Assembly (NCBI GenBank): GCA_934277655.1
Contig: CAKQVC010000025.1
Location: 1-13,496 of the forward strand
Length of the DNA: 13,496 nt
Direction: 5' to 3'
Source: an uncultured Clostridia bacterium
GTDB taxonomy: Bacteria > Bacillota > Clostridia > Peptostreptococcales > Anaerovoracaceae
Part shown: positions 1 to 5,606 of the stretch, one piece after another
How the letters are laid out: each line of letters begins with the position of its first letter
How positions within the stretch are numbered: the first letter of the stretch is position 1
Notes under the pieces: model-generated
Told to the model about the DNA's origin: nothing
What the model saw: only the letters and a program-made list of their open reading frames with translations
The model's database searches: none
Translations under genes and position numbers: made by a program

Positions 1-884
1 GGATCCTGCTGGGAGGTGCAGTCCTGCTTTTAATCGCCAATCTGGCACTGGGGACTTTCGGATATGGTGCGAAGAACTGGCTCTCCATCGGGGGATTCAG
101 TTTTCAGCCGTCGGAACTTGTAAAAGTAGCCTTTATCTGGATCGGAGCGGCAACGCTGGATGAACTGTTCGAAAAGAAGAATTTGATGATCTTCATGGGC
201 TTTGCGGCCTATTGTTTTGGCTGCCTGGGGCTGATGGGAGACTTCGGAACGGCGATCATTTTCTTTGTTACTTTCCTCATTATATCTTTCCTGCGAAGTG
301 GCGACTTCTCTAAGCTGGTTCTGATGGTAGGTGTTGCGGCAGCGGGTGGATTCATGATCCTGAGATTCAAACCGTATATTGCGAAACGATTTGAAACCTG
401 GGGACATGCGTGGGATCCATCTGTGATGGATGCAGCAGGCTATCAGCAGACAAGGACCATGAGTGCAGCAGCGAGTGGCGGGCTGGTAGGTGTTGGAGCG
501 GGAAATGGATGGCTGGAAGGGGTTCCGGCAGCTAATACCGATATGGTTTTCGGCGTCCTGATCGAGGAATGGGGACTGATCATTGCATTGCTTGCGGTGC
601 TTTCTATTGTGACATTGTGTCTGTTTGCGGTCGAATCAATCATGGCGGGAAGGTCGACCTACTATACGATCGCAGCCTGCGGAGCAATGAGCATGTTTAT
701 TTTCCAGACCATGTTGAACGTGTTTGGTTGTACCGATATTTTTCCGTTTACAGGAGTTACCTTCCCGTTTGTATCGAACGGTGGAACGAGCATGATCGTA
801 TCCTGGGCATTGCTTGCGTTCCTGAAGTCGGCGGATACTCGTGAGCGAGCCAGCCTGGCTGTGAAAGGAGGTGCAAGGACATGA
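1..884 (+). CDS. FtsW/RodA/SpoVE-family peptidoglycan glycosyltransferase (SEDS), 5' truncated
   Basis: The first 293 visible codons (in frame from base 3) are the C-terminal part of a multi-span SEDS protein. These proteins polymerise lipid II into glycan strands at the membrane together with a partner transpeptidase. Seen: GAKNWLSIGGFSFQPSELVK at visible residues 22-41, the typical SEDS signature; several hydrophobic spans; a periplasmic-loop Asp in NTDMVFGVLIEEWG, the region that holds the catalytic Asp in RodA; and the C-terminal block FPFTGVTFPFVSNGGTSM. The start lies outside the window, so any in-frame TTG or ATG near 183 is internal. The stop overlaps the next gene's start as ATGA (881-884), which implies translational coupling. 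The adjoining PBP suggests an elongation or division pair, as in FtsW-PbpA loci. FtsW, RodA and SpoVE cannot be told apart from this fragment. Confidence 0.93.
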   Translation, partial: ILLGGAVLLLIANLALGTFGYGAKNWLSIGGFSFQPSELVKVAFIWIGAATLDELFEKKNLMIFMGFAAYCFGCLGLMGDFGTAIIFFVTFLIISFLRSGDFSKLVLMVGVAAAGGFMILRFKPYIAKRFETWGHAWDPSVMDAAGYQQTRTMSAAASGGLVGVGAGNGWLEGVPAANTDMVFGVLIEEWGLIIALLAVLSIVTLCLFAVESIMAGRSTYYTIAACGAMSMFIFQTMLNVFGCTDIFPFTGVTFPFVSNGGTSMIVSWALLAFLKSADTRERASLAVKGGART

Positions 885-2260
885 AGAAACTTGAAAAAAG
901 AGCAATCTTGTGTTTACTTCTTGCGGTTGTACTGGTTATCGGACTGATTTATTTTACGGTCAGATTGGAAGTGAACGGAAGTGACTGGGCATCCTTTTAT
1001 GCGAATCAGCATATTTACTCGAAAGGAACCCTTTGTGTCGGCAAAGTCACTGACCGAGAAGGGCGGATTTTGCTGGAAAACTCAAAGGATGGACCGAATT
1101 ATAACGATGACAGTGAAATTCGAAAAGCAACTTTTCATGTGACCGGGGATCCGGGATTTAATATTGCAACTGCGGCCAACAGTGCTTTTCGCAGCAGGAT
1201 GATCGGCTATAATTTTGTGACAGGGACATCGGGAATGTTGACTAACAAAGGGCGCGAAATCCAGCTGACCATTGACGGAGCTATCAGCAAGACTGCGTAT
1301 GAGGCTCTGGCAGGCAGAAATGGTTTCGTCGGGGTATATAATTGGAAAACCGGAGAAATTCTTGCGGCAGTCAGCACGCCGACAACAGATCCGCAGAATC
1401 CGGTTTCAGCAGAAAATGCACCATCCGGCACATATGTGAATAAAGTATTGTCATCCAGCCTGACCCCTGGCTCAACGTTTAAACTGGTTACTTCAGCTGC
1501 TGCGATAGACACGTTGCCGGACATGGATAATTGGAGCTTCTACTGTACGGGAAGCCATTCGATCGGTGGAGGCACCGGCAAGATTACCTGTCCGAGAGCC
1601 CATGGCAACCAGGATTTTTACAGTGCACTGGCAAATTCCTGCAACTGTGCATTCGCACAGCTGGCGGTTGATATCGGCGGCGAAACGATGGCTGCCTACA
1701 CGGAAAAGCTTGGACTGACCACTTCCTATGATATTAACGGAATTAAAACGAAAGCAGGATCTTTTAACTTCGATACTTACGATATCAATGTAGGATGGGG
1801 TGGGATCGGCCAGTTCGAAGATCAGGTAAATCCGCTTTCCATGATGGTCTATATGGGAGCGATCGCAGGAAATGGAACAGCAGCAAGCCCGGTTATTTTA
1901 AAAGAAGATTCGGTGGTAGATAAAGGAAAGGATCTCCTGGGAAAGGATGATTCTGCGAGAAACGGTACAGTTGAGCTTCTTTCATCAGGAACGGCCGTGC
2001 AGCTTCAGCAGATGATGAGGAACAATGTAAAGGTTACGTATGGCGACGCCAACTATGCAGGACTTGACCTTCATGCGAAGTCCGGAACGGCAGAAGTAGG
2101 AACCGGAAAAACGCCACACAGCTGGTTTACCGGTTATTCCGGGGATTATGCCTTTGTTGTCTGTGTAGAAAACGGCGGTTATGGTGCGTCAGTGGCAGGG
2201 CCTGTGGCTGGCAAGGTTCTGCAGGATATGAAAGATGCAGGGTATATCAAGGAGTCGTAA
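881..2260 (+). CDS. Penicillin-binding protein, membrane-anchored transpeptidase
   Basis: A 459-residue D,D-transpeptidase that cross-links peptidoglycan stem peptides outside the membrane and probably partners the SEDS protein upstream. Residues about 7-28 are one hydrophobic anchor after a lysine-rich start. Residues 30-130 form a short dimerisation-like region (GKVTDREGRILLEN). The transpeptidase domain carries all three active-site motifs: S198-T-F-K201 with the nucleophile Ser198, S253-C-N255, and K400-S-G-T403. The length fits the short PbpA-type class B enzymes found beside FtsW/RodA in Actinobacteria and Clostridia, rather than the long PBP2 or SpoVD forms; no PASTA repeats are present. 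The start is fixed by AAAGGAGGTG at 864-873, seven bases before the ATG, and by the 4-base overlap with the preceding stop. The exact physiological role (division, elongation or sporulation) cannot be read from sequence. Confidence 0.94.
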   Translation: MKKLEKRAILCLLLAVVLVIGLIYFTVRLEVNGSDWASFYANQHIYSKGTLCVGKVTDREGRILLENSKDGPNYNDDSEIRKATFHVTGDPGFNIATAANSAFRSRMIGYNFVTGTSGMLTNKGREIQLTIDGAISKTAYEALAGRNGFVGVYNWKTGEILAAVSTPTTDPQNPVSAENAPSGTYVNKVLSSSLTPGSTFKLVTSAAAIDTLPDMDNWSFYCTGSHSIGGGTGKITCPRAHGNQDFYSALANSCNCAFAQLAVDIGGETMAAYTEKLGLTTSYDINGIKTKAGSFNFDTYDINVGWGGIGQFEDQVNPLSMMVYMGAIAGNGTAASPVILKEDSVVDKGKDLLGKDDSARNGTVELLSSGTAVQLQQMMRNNVKVTYGDANYAGLDLHAKSGTAEVGTGKTPHSWFTGYSGDYAFVVCVENGGYGASVAGPVAGKVLQDMKDAGYIKES

Positions 2261-2359
2261 CTCTCAGATACATTCCGCCGAGGCATCACATTGACGAGGT
2301 TGATGGTTCAGACCGGGCAATGGAGGATGTACAAGAATAATATATGAATTTGGGAAACA

Positions 2360-2389
2360 AATAAGGCTCGCTTTTTAGCGGGCCTTATT
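2360..2389. terminator. Bidirectional intrinsic terminator between convergent genes
   Basis: AATAAGGCTCGC (2360-2371) pairs with GCGGGCCTTATT (2378-2389) through 12 pairs including one G-T, around a TTTTTA loop. It sits 99 bases after the PBP stop and 66 bases past the flavodoxin stop, so it can serve both converging transcripts. On the minus strand the stem is followed by a T-rich run (TTATTTGTTT), which makes that direction the stronger one. The remaining bases 2261-2455 hold nothing else I can identify. Confidence 0.8.
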
Positions 2390-2455
2390 CGGTAGAGTCA
2401 AAAAATTATGTAATAAATAAGATGTTATAGTGTATGTATGGTTATGTATAAATGT

Positions 2456-2878
2456 TTAAGCAAGTACGCGGCCAAGACCTGTGCATGCTTCTTTTGCTTC
2501 GTCATCAGGAGCCTCGTTGCAGATAACGTAGTCGCATGCAATGTTTGCACCTGCGTCATTACATCTTGCATCCCAAGTTCTCATCCATTCGCCGTCTCCC
2601 CAGCCATAAGAACCGAAAAGTACAATCTTCTTGCCTGCAAGTTTCTTTTCACATTCATCGAACATCGGAGCAAACTCTGTTTCCTCCAGCTCTTCTGCAC
2701 CCATGGAAGGGCATCCGAATGCGATCGCATCAAAGTTATCCATCATATCTGCTGTAAATTCTGCAGAAGTCAGCAGGCTTACATCAGCACCTGCGTCCTT
2801 TGCGCCTGCTACAACAGCTGCGGCCATTTCTTCTGTGTTACCGGTGCCGCTCCAATATACAACTGCAACTTTGCTCAT
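2456..2878 (-). CDS. Flavodoxin (short-chain)
   Basis: A 140-residue cytosolic FMN electron carrier that typically replaces ferredoxin under iron limitation. Seen: a beta1 strand followed by the phosphate-binding loop YWSGTGNT (8-15), the 60s loop FGCPSMGAEELEET (54-67) and the 90s loop FGSYGWGDGEWM (88-99), where the aromatic residues stack on FMN. The length matches short-chain clostridial flavodoxins, with no long-chain insertion. The ATG is preceded by GAGGTA. It lies 72 bases downstream of the DUF3793 gene on the same strand with no terminator between, so the two are probably cotranscribed from the operator-controlled promoter near 3719-3747. The spacer 2879-2950 contains two copies of ATTTCTTTATT and nothing else recognised. 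Iron-linked expression is inferred from this upstream region and from general flavodoxin biology. Confidence 0.95.
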   Translation of the reverse strand: MSKVAVVYWSGTGNTEEMAAAVVAGAKDAGADVSLLTSAEFTADMMDNFDAIAFGCPSMGAEELEETEFAPMFDECEKKLAGKKIVLFGSYGWGDGEWMRTWDARCNDAGANIACDYVICNEAPDDEAKEACTGLGRVLA

Positions 2879-2950
2879 AAATTCTTACCTCATTTCTTTA
2901 TTCATGTTTTGTTTATTTCTTTATTTAAGAACCTGCTGCCGTCCCATTTG

Positions 2951-3499
2951 CTAAATCGCAACGGTCAGCTGGCAGATTGTCTTACCTTGATGGAACATCG
3001 ATTTATAAAGGCTTTTACATTTATTGAACCGATTAAATGTTTTTACGGCTTCACATTCATCACAGTAAACTTTCCAACACCCGCTGCATTTACTGTTTCT
3101 GCCGTGGTTTTGTATGTAACCGGTCACGTCACCCGGCGGGTATCCAAGGAAAAGCCCGATCTCGTGTGGAAAGCTGTCGCCCTTGCGAAAACGCATCCGC
3201 AGATGTTCGAGCGCTGCTGATGGCGAACAATCTGTATATCCGGCTTCTTCTAAGATAGAAGAGGCTTCCGAATCTGCCAGGTCTTTGCAAAGTTTCTTTT
3301 CTCTGTACACATAGATCAAAGCACTGGTTGTTGTCTTGTGCAGGATGGTAACGGAGATGCCCTTGTTGCCAAGACTGGCATTTAAGTTTTGTATATGTTC
3401 CTTCAGTTCGGAATCGGACTGAAAGGTGTAGTTAAAAAGATTAGCCGTTTTTAATGATGCCAGCGTAGGGGAGCAATGCTCGATTAAATATTGATCCAT
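2951..3499 (-). CDS. DUF3793 family protein
   Basis: A 182-residue soluble protein of a clostridial family without a defined function. Family hallmarks seen: HCSPTLASLKTANLF (8-22), the block FPHEIGLFLGYPPGDV (110-125) and WKVYCDECEA (142-151). I chose the ATG at 3499 because it gives the usual family N-terminus; an upstream TTG at 3526 would overlap the AAAGGAG site. The Shine-Dalgarno spacing to the ATG, about 13 bases, is somewhat long. Unusual here is the pair of CxxC motifs C138-x2-C141 and C146-x2-C149, which could bind a metal; most family members I recall lack this full set. The gene is followed by flavodoxin and preceded by three palindromic operator-like sites, so a role in iron or redox homeostasis is likely but inferred. 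Confidence 0.88.
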   Translation of the reverse strand: MDQYLIEHCSPTLASLKTANLFNYTFQSDSELKEHIQNLNASLGNKGISVTILHKTTTSALIYVYREKKLCKDLADSEASSILEEAGYTDCSPSAALEHLRMRFRKGDSFPHEIGLFLGYPPGDVTGYIQNHGRNSKCSGCWKVYCDECEAVKTFNRFNKCKSLYKSMFHQGKTICQLTVAI

Positions 3500-3532
3500 A
3501 AATCTGGTTGTTCTCCTTTCCTGCAAGTCATT

Positions 3533-3552
3533 TAGTTAGCCGATGCTAACTA
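3533..3552. promoter_or_regulatory. Palindromic operator-like site 1 (gene-proximal)
   Basis: TAGTTAGC and GCTAACTA form a perfect 8-bp inverted repeat around CGAT. It is the copy nearest the DUF3793 start, 34 bases upstream. On the minus strand a TATAGT hexamer overlaps its edge, exactly as at site 3, but the only -35 candidate (TTGCCC) has a 15-base spacer, so a second promoter here is possible but weak. Its half-site GTTAGC resembles the TTAG-rich half-sites of DtxR/IdeR-family boxes. Confidence 0.6.
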
Positions 3553-3566
3553 TACGGCCTTTGATT

Positions 3567-3589
3567 GGCGGGCAAGTGGCTTGCCCGCC
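3567..3589. repeat. Perfect GC-rich hairpin in the DUF3793 leader
   Basis: GGCGGGCAAG and CTTGCCCGCC pair over 10 bp around a 3-base loop. No T-run follows on either strand, so it is not an ordinary intrinsic terminator. It lies inside the predicted leader of the minus-strand DUF3793-flavodoxin transcript, between operator-like sites 1 and 2. Its role is unknown; it could stabilise or modulate the leader RNA. Confidence 0.6.
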
Positions 3590-3645
3590 TAGACCGAATA
3601 ATGACAATCAAAAAAATTTAAGTGGCACAAATGAGATTTCATTCG

Positions 3646-3667
3646 TAGGTTAGTCTATGCTAACCTA
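3646..3667. promoter_or_regulatory. Palindromic operator-like site 2 (middle)
   Basis: TAGGTTAG and CTAACCTA form an 8-bp inverted repeat around TCTATG. The half-site TAGGTTAG equals the classical IdeR/DtxR half-site, but the spacing between halves is 6 bases rather than the 1 base of the IdeR consensus. It aligns base for base with sites 1 and 3 over 18 positions (core ATGCTAAC). Confidence 0.6.
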
Positions 3668-3703
3668 ATGGGTTTTAAAAAGCCGACTCACTTTACTTCC
3701 TTG

Positions 3704-3721
3704 AGTTAGCTTATGCTAACT
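3704..3721. promoter_or_regulatory. Palindromic operator-like site 3, overlapping the -10 box
   Basis: AGTTAGC and GCTAACT form a perfect 7-bp inverted repeat around TTAT. It overlaps the last three bases of the -10 hexamer of the minus-strand promoter (3719-3724) and covers the expected start of transcription, a standard place for a repressor. It shares the core ATGCTAAC with sites 1 and 2. Confidence 0.68.
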
Positions 3722-3780
3722 ATACTATAGAATCACGCACCTGTCAATACTTTTTTTAAAATTTTTTTGTTTTTTTAAAA
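3719..3780 (-). promoter_or_regulatory. Sigma-A promoter for the DUF3793-flavodoxin transcript, with UP-like A-tracts
   Basis: On the minus strand TTGACA (3747-3742) is followed after exactly 17 bases by TATAGT (3724-3719). Upstream of the -35 box lie A-runs separated by short T-runs (about 3749-3780), resembling an UP element. Transcription would begin near 3712, leaving a leader of about 210 bases that contains the GC-rich hairpin and two more palindromes. The near-consensus promoter with an overlapping palindrome suggests a strong gene that is tightly repressed. Confidence 0.75.
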
Positions 3781-3916
3781 TCGTGGAATTGTTGACAGAC
3801 AGGTCATGCGGAGAACATCTCTTTTATGGCTGTGACAGGCAGGTGCGCAAAGCTGTCTTTGCTTTCGTTATACATACTTGATATGCGTTTGATGTATACT
3901 TACCTGGAAGGTTTAC
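3781..3916. other. Gene-free spacer with short repeats
   Basis: I see no gene here. It holds a direct repeat TGACAG(A/G)CAGGT (3793-3804 and 3833-3844), with a related inverted piece in the -35 region (3739-3746), a small hairpin GCAAAG-CTGT-CTTTGC (3847-3862) and an inverted repeat TATACAT/ATGTATA (3869-3875, 3892-3898). A plus-strand TTGACA at 3792 has no partner -10 box. No function can be assigned. Confidence 0.4.
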
Positions 3917-3958
3917 AAAAAAACGGAGCAGATCCGGATTGTAATTGAAACTGCTCCG
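3917..3958 (-). terminator. Intrinsic terminator of the glycolipid operon
   Basis: On the minus strand CGGAGCAG (3958-3951) pairs with CTGCTCCG (3931-3924) around a 19-base loop, followed directly by seven T. It begins 14 bases past the stop of the flippase-like gene, so it ends the three-gene operon and insulates the DUF3793 promoter. Confidence 0.9.
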
Positions 3959-3972
3959 AATTGAGATGATGC

Positions 3973-4989
3973 TTACAGGAACAGGGCTTCTGCATGCGTC
4001 TTTCGTCCAAGGCACCATAACAGGAGTCCGCTGAGAAGCATGGGCAGGTAGAAACTGAGAAAACGGCTCAGGATCATACCTGAATCAAGCATTACTGAAG
4101 GAAAAACGGATTGATATAAGAGCATAAATCCACTTTCGCTTGCACAGATTCCGCCGGGAAGCGGGATCAGGGAAACCGCTAAAAAAAGCACTGACTGCAA
4201 TGCAATGATCTTTAATGCAGAAATGCCGTCAAGCCCCATAGAAAGATAAATCCAGAACGGAATGGAATGAAGCGCAGCAAGCTGTAATACAGAGGTCCCC
4301 AGAAGTCTGACTGCCATAAGAGGCGACTGCCGGAAAAAAACGGAGCAATGGCTGCATTCGTCCAGCCAGTAGAGACCTTTTCTGTAAAATTTTCCTGCGA
4401 ATGTTTCCGGTAAAAACTGAACCGAGAAACGAAGGAGACATTTTATCAGATTCTGTTTAAAGATCGCAAGGATCAATAGCAGCAGCAAGATCAGATTCGC
4501 AGCAAACGCAATAGCAATCAAATGAATGGCAAGACCGGATGCCTTGAAGATAAAATCCCGGTAAAACAGCAGACTGAATCCGGCAAGAAGAACCGATGCA
4601 GCCTGAAAAGATGCCAGCTCTGCTGCCAGGCACAGAGCCCCACAGGAAGAAGGAATCTTGTCTTTCGTCATTGACAGAAGCTGCATAGGTTGTCCACCGG
4701 AGGCACAGGGCGTGATCCCACTGAAAAAGAACCCGGTCAGTGCATATCGCATCTGCCTCCGGAAAGAAACCGGGTGTCCGCACTGTTTCAGACAGCACCC
4801 CAGATTAGAGGCTTCGCAGGCGAGAAAAAGTGCGGTGCAAAGCCCTCCGGCGATGAGAAAAAGTGGCTTAACCTGAGTCAGACATGTCCAGAGCAGCTTC
4901 GGGCTGGTCTCCCTGAAAATGATCCATCCGGTCAGAAGAAGGAGCAGCGGGAACAGTAGATAGTTCCGTTTCTTTAATGCTTCAGTCAT
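3973..4989 (-). CDS. Flippase-like membrane protein, UPF0104/LPG-synthase TM-region family (HexF-like)
   Basis: A 338-residue polytopic membrane protein with about eight hydrophobic segments (roughly 11-25, 43-58, 82-93, 126-143, 154-177, 227-250, 260-276, 306-327). Family signatures seen are TPCASGGQPMQ (93-103) and IPLPGGICASE (275-285). They belong to the PF03706 domain, also the flippase half of MprF. The soluble aminoacyl-transferase half of MprF is absent, so a translocase role is more likely than lipid lysylation. I chose the ATG at 4989 because GGAGG lies six bases upstream and it overlaps the preceding stop as ATGA; an in-frame GTG at 5016 lacks such support. Coupling to a glycosyltransferase and a deacetylase suggests it moves their glycolipid product across the membrane. 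Other members of this superfamily act in polysaccharide or hopanoid pathways, so the substrate is inferred. Confidence 0.88.
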   Translation of the reverse strand: MTEALKKRNYLLFPLLLLLTGWIIFRETSPKLLWTCLTQVKPLFLIAGGLCTALFLACEASNLGCCLKQCGHPVSFRRQMRYALTGFFFSGITPCASGGQPMQLLSMTKDKIPSSCGALCLAAELASFQAASVLLAGFSLLFYRDFIFKASGLAIHLIAIAFAANLILLLLLILAIFKQNLIKCLLRFSVQFLPETFAGKFYRKGLYWLDECSHCSVFFRQSPLMAVRLLGTSVLQLAALHSIPFWIYLSMGLDGISALKIIALQSVLFLAVSLIPLPGGICASESGFMLLYQSVFPSVMLDSGMILSRFLSFYLPMLLSGLLLWCLGRKTHAEALFL

Positions 4990-5606
4990 GCGACACCTCC
5001 GTTGTGCTTCCCGCACGCAAAATCCGGATGATGGTCGATCGTATCGAAGAAATAACCTTCTTTCAGCCAGACAGGAATCGTCTGAGCCAGTGCATCAATC
5101 GTCCGTGCAGGTGCATGATCACGCCCTCTTCCGTCATGGAGACAGATGATCTTTCCCGGAGAAGCAAGATGAAGCAGCTTGTCAGCAAGATTGTCCGCTG
5201 TTACAGAGGCTTTCCAGTCACCTGCCATAACATCCCACAAAACGATCTGCAGGCCAAAGTCGCGAGCCAGTCTGCGTGTTAAAAATGTTGTATGACCCCA
5301 TGGTGGTCTGTAATATGCAGGATGGATCCCATAACGCTCCATAACCTCCATGGACTTTTGAAAATCCCAGCGGGCATAGCCCGGCATTTGCAGATAGGCA
5401 CTGATATGTTCAGCGGAATGAATGCCGATAAGATGCTTTTCATCGATCATCCGTTGCATGAGATCCGGATTTTTCTCCGCAAAACAAGCCACGGAGAAGA
5501 AGCTGGCTTTGATATTGTAGTATGCAAGCAGATCCAGCAGCTTTCCGGTATACTGAGCACTGGGACCATCATCGAAAGTCAGATATAGTTTAGAATGCTT
5601 CTGCAC
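4986..5606 (-). CDS. Polysaccharide deacetylase (NodB homology, CE4), cytosolic (HexD-like)
   Basis: A 206-residue metal-dependent N- or O-deacetylase consisting of the catalytic domain only. Motifs seen: T10-F-D-D-G-P-S16 with the base and metal Asp (D12, D13), G-I-H63-S-A-E-H67 supplying two metal His, R100-P-P-W-G104, W124-D125, and L156-H157-D158 with the second catalytic His. All key residues are kept, so the enzyme should be active. There is no signal peptide or membrane anchor, unlike secreted peptidoglycan or chitin deacetylases, so it probably acts on a cytoplasmic or inner-leaflet substrate. I chose the GTG at 5606 because AAAGGAGGTG ends six bases before it and the protein then starts just before the first motif. 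In-frame ATGs in the upstream repeat lack such a site. It overlaps the glycosyltransferase by 17 bases and the flippase-like gene by 4. Confidence 0.9.
   Translation of the reverse strand: MQKHSKLYLTFDDGPSAQYTGKLLDLLAYYNIKASFFSVACFAEKNPDLMQRMIDEKHLIGIHSAEHISAYLQMPGYARWDFQKSMEVMERYGIHPAYYRPPWGHTTFLTRRLARDFGLQIVLWDVMAGDWKASVTADNLADKLLHLASPGKIICLHDGRGRDHAPARTIDALAQTIPVWLKEGYFFDTIDHHPDFACGKHNGGVA

Noticed and set aside
2438..3220. Long plus-strand open frame (about 260 codons) antisense to flavodoxin and DUF3793
   Set aside because: It is the complement of two well-recognised genes, is Cys/Phe/His-rich with no family resemblance, and has no ribosome binding site of note.
3533..3721. CRISPR-like array or recombination sites formed by the three palindromes
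   Set aside because: The copies are only about 18 bp, unevenly spaced, and one overlaps a -10 box; operators explain them better. No cas or recombinase gene is present.
3781..3916. Possible small RNA or tRNA-like gene in the spacer
   Set aside because: The short inverted repeats do not build a cloverleaf, the plus-strand TTGACA has no -10 partner, and no terminator follows in the plus direction.
3973..4989. Full MprF-type lysyl-phosphatidylglycerol synthase
   Set aside because: Only the membrane region is present at 338 residues; the C-terminal aminoacyl-transferase domain is missing.
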